From Ophiothrix spiculata (lineage: Eukaryota > Echinodermata > Ophiuroidea > Amphilepidida > Ophiotrichidae), in NCBI GenBank assembly GCA_000969725.1, contig JXSR01S041198.1: a stretch of 31,319 nt of DNA; one strand, 5' to 3'. Both the position numbers and the translations under genes were made by a program. Of this stretch, positions 29,823 through 31,319 are shown one piece after another; positions within the stretch are counted from its first letter, which is position 1, and every line of letters begins with the position of its first letter. Under the pieces are notes generated by a model that had not been told where the DNA came from, did no database searches, and saw only the letters and a program-made list of their open reading frames with translations.

Positions 29823-31319
29823 ACAAAAATCATTGGAATAGACAAGGCAATATTTTATTAACTATTTATTAATCATTATATTGTCCCGGTTATTTTAAAG
29901 AGTACCAAAAATTAGACATGCTTAAAGAGCAAAGGAAATGAAATTTCAAGTTTACATTAAAATAAAGGTGAGAAGTCATGGAATTTAAAACAATGTATTT
30001 CATGATTACCTGGGGCTTTGTGGGGCTTAGGGACGTATCTTGCATTTACGGTTTATACGGGTTGGACAGCCACATACCATATGTTACAGGGGATAGGAAT
30101 CATTATGGTGAAGATGCCCCATGCATGGACTTTACCTTTTGGTGTGTAGCTTTAATCATCGAGATGCTTAAATCATGACATTATACACATTTTTGACAAT
30201 ATTGAACTGTCTAACTTTAAATATTTAGCATGAATTTTGAGAAACACAAGAAGTATCTGTATATGCATAATTATGTTTTTAAAGCAGTAATATATCGTTC
30301 TGAAAGGTTAATGATAATAAGTCTTGAATCTTCAGATAATTTTTGCGCTGCAATTTATTACATGTGCTAAGCTAACATTAACCTGCTTTCTAATTTCTAG
30401 TGATTTCTGTCAGTATCTCGTAAATTATTTTTGCTGTTTGCCTCGATGCCAAGAATCTTTGATAAACCAGTAGTCTTACTCATATTGTTCAATAAGTAGT
30501 TTAGAATATATGAATTCTGAAATGAGTCAATTTGAGTGATAATACAGCTACTTTATCATGTTTATAGTTCAGATTTTCAAATCTTCTCATTGTTGATCCA
30601 ATCCTGACTGAATACCCTATTCTTTTGATGTCGAAAATTGTGTTTATTTTTAGCTTTCGAATTGTGTCATATTGTTGACCTGAGGAATGTGGTTTAAAGA
30701 AAACCAATATTACTAGATTAATCTCAGCTAATTTTTTCCAAATTTAGGGAAAGGCTAGTTCTGCTCAGTTAAAATATTCAGTTAATATCCAAAAAACTGC
30801 AAGTAAGCTTATTAATATCGTTTGGTTTCCTGCATAAATTTTGAAAAATATATTAAAGTTTTAATAATGCATCTGTGCAGCTATCTTTAAAGTCTTGATA
30901 TAATTGGCCACAATTGTGACGATTACTTCTTACCTACCAATTAGGGTTGCCGTAAATGTTTGTGGCACTTGTGTGGTAAAATGCAAAGAATGCAATGGGC
31001 TCTATATGGAAGGAAATTTGACTAAAATATTTTTCTGCCATTAATAAATATATGGTATCTTTAAGTAAATTTCCAAATAGAGCCAACTAACAAACATGTG
31101 TGCAAAGTTCACTTTTATTACAAAATTAAACATCCAAGAACACGCTGTCAACCAAATGATGTAAAGTTTATCGCTCTGTAAATTCATTTTAGTAGGTTTA
31201 CAATGTACTGTTAAGTTGTCATGATTACAGTTAAAATCAGTCGTTGTATAAAATCCGAACTCCTTAAACCGCTGAAAATAAAATACTTGACATTTACAAA
31301 AAATACCCTCTTACATGTG
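29718..31319 (+). repeat. Tandem-array unit U6 (partial)
   Basis: Opens with a full M1 (29729). 29823-30178 has no match in U5, but its end resembles 14110-14230 in U3, so U5 probably lost it. 30180-31319 matches 25070-26340 without the foldback insertion. The unit is cut by the window edge. No gene. Confidence 0.65.

Overview
The window looks like non-coding nuclear DNA from an animal. It is AT-rich (roughly one third G+C by eye). Every open frame is short, and none has a protein domain or bacterial-style start context. It carries non-autonomous DNA transposons with target-site duplications, a tRNA-like SINE remnant, and receptor, CRE and homeodomain-type motifs. A marine invertebrate is my guess, but the lineage cannot be fixed from this sequence. 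I find no protein-coding gene, rRNA, intact tRNA, CRISPR array or retroelement ORF that I can support.

The main structure is a tandem array of diverged multi-kilobase units that covers most of the window. The same modules recur in the same order. M1 is a 'TCAGCCCGCTAGGCTCGTCT' box, M2 'GAAGATGATAAACC', M3 'TGTCTTGATTGCTA', M4 'CACACGTGATTTACAT', M5 'AAAGCTCAGGTGGTTTT' and M6 'AGATATGTTGCATAT'. M7 is a ~125-bp box holding GTAATTAC and TTTGCATAAT, and M8 is a TGACGTCA box. Approximate units are U1 650-6170, U2 6171-12056 (with extra internal duplications), U3 12057-20515, U4 20516-25029, U5 25030-29717 and U6 29718 to the end (partial). U4, U5 and U6 form a younger subfamily with a period of about 4.5-5 kb. 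M7 occurs six times and is visibly better conserved than the sequence around it, so it is the best candidate for a functional (cis-regulatory or RNA) element.

Because the units are paralogous, each works as an 'empty site' control for insertions in the others. This gives an 8-bp-TSD hAT-like element (27651-28132), a 1774-bp element with CAGTC-type inverted ends and an AATT duplication (16651-18424), a TA-flanked MITE (10756-10917) with an inverted relative nested inside the 1774-bp element (17995-18156), a hairpin MITE with TTA flanks (13134-13292), a GAGTG-rich MITE (~15803-16010) and an insertion with a perfect 96-bp foldback and a 14-bp TSD (25843-26121). A PIF/Harbinger-like MITE with TAA flanks lies at 1526-1889, and two further hairpins at 4715-4868 and 13682-13744.

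Rearrangements are also readable. They are a ~430-bp inversion in U3 (14330-14755), a module inserted between two nearly identical 122-bp copies (12131-12854), a 239-bp tandem duplication (8574-9050), a ~1.2-kb extra segment in U1 (3664-4885) and a deletion of M1 in U5. The picture is an intergenic or intronic segmental-duplication array colonised by small DNA transposons, not a gene cluster. Unit and module boundaries were judged by eye.
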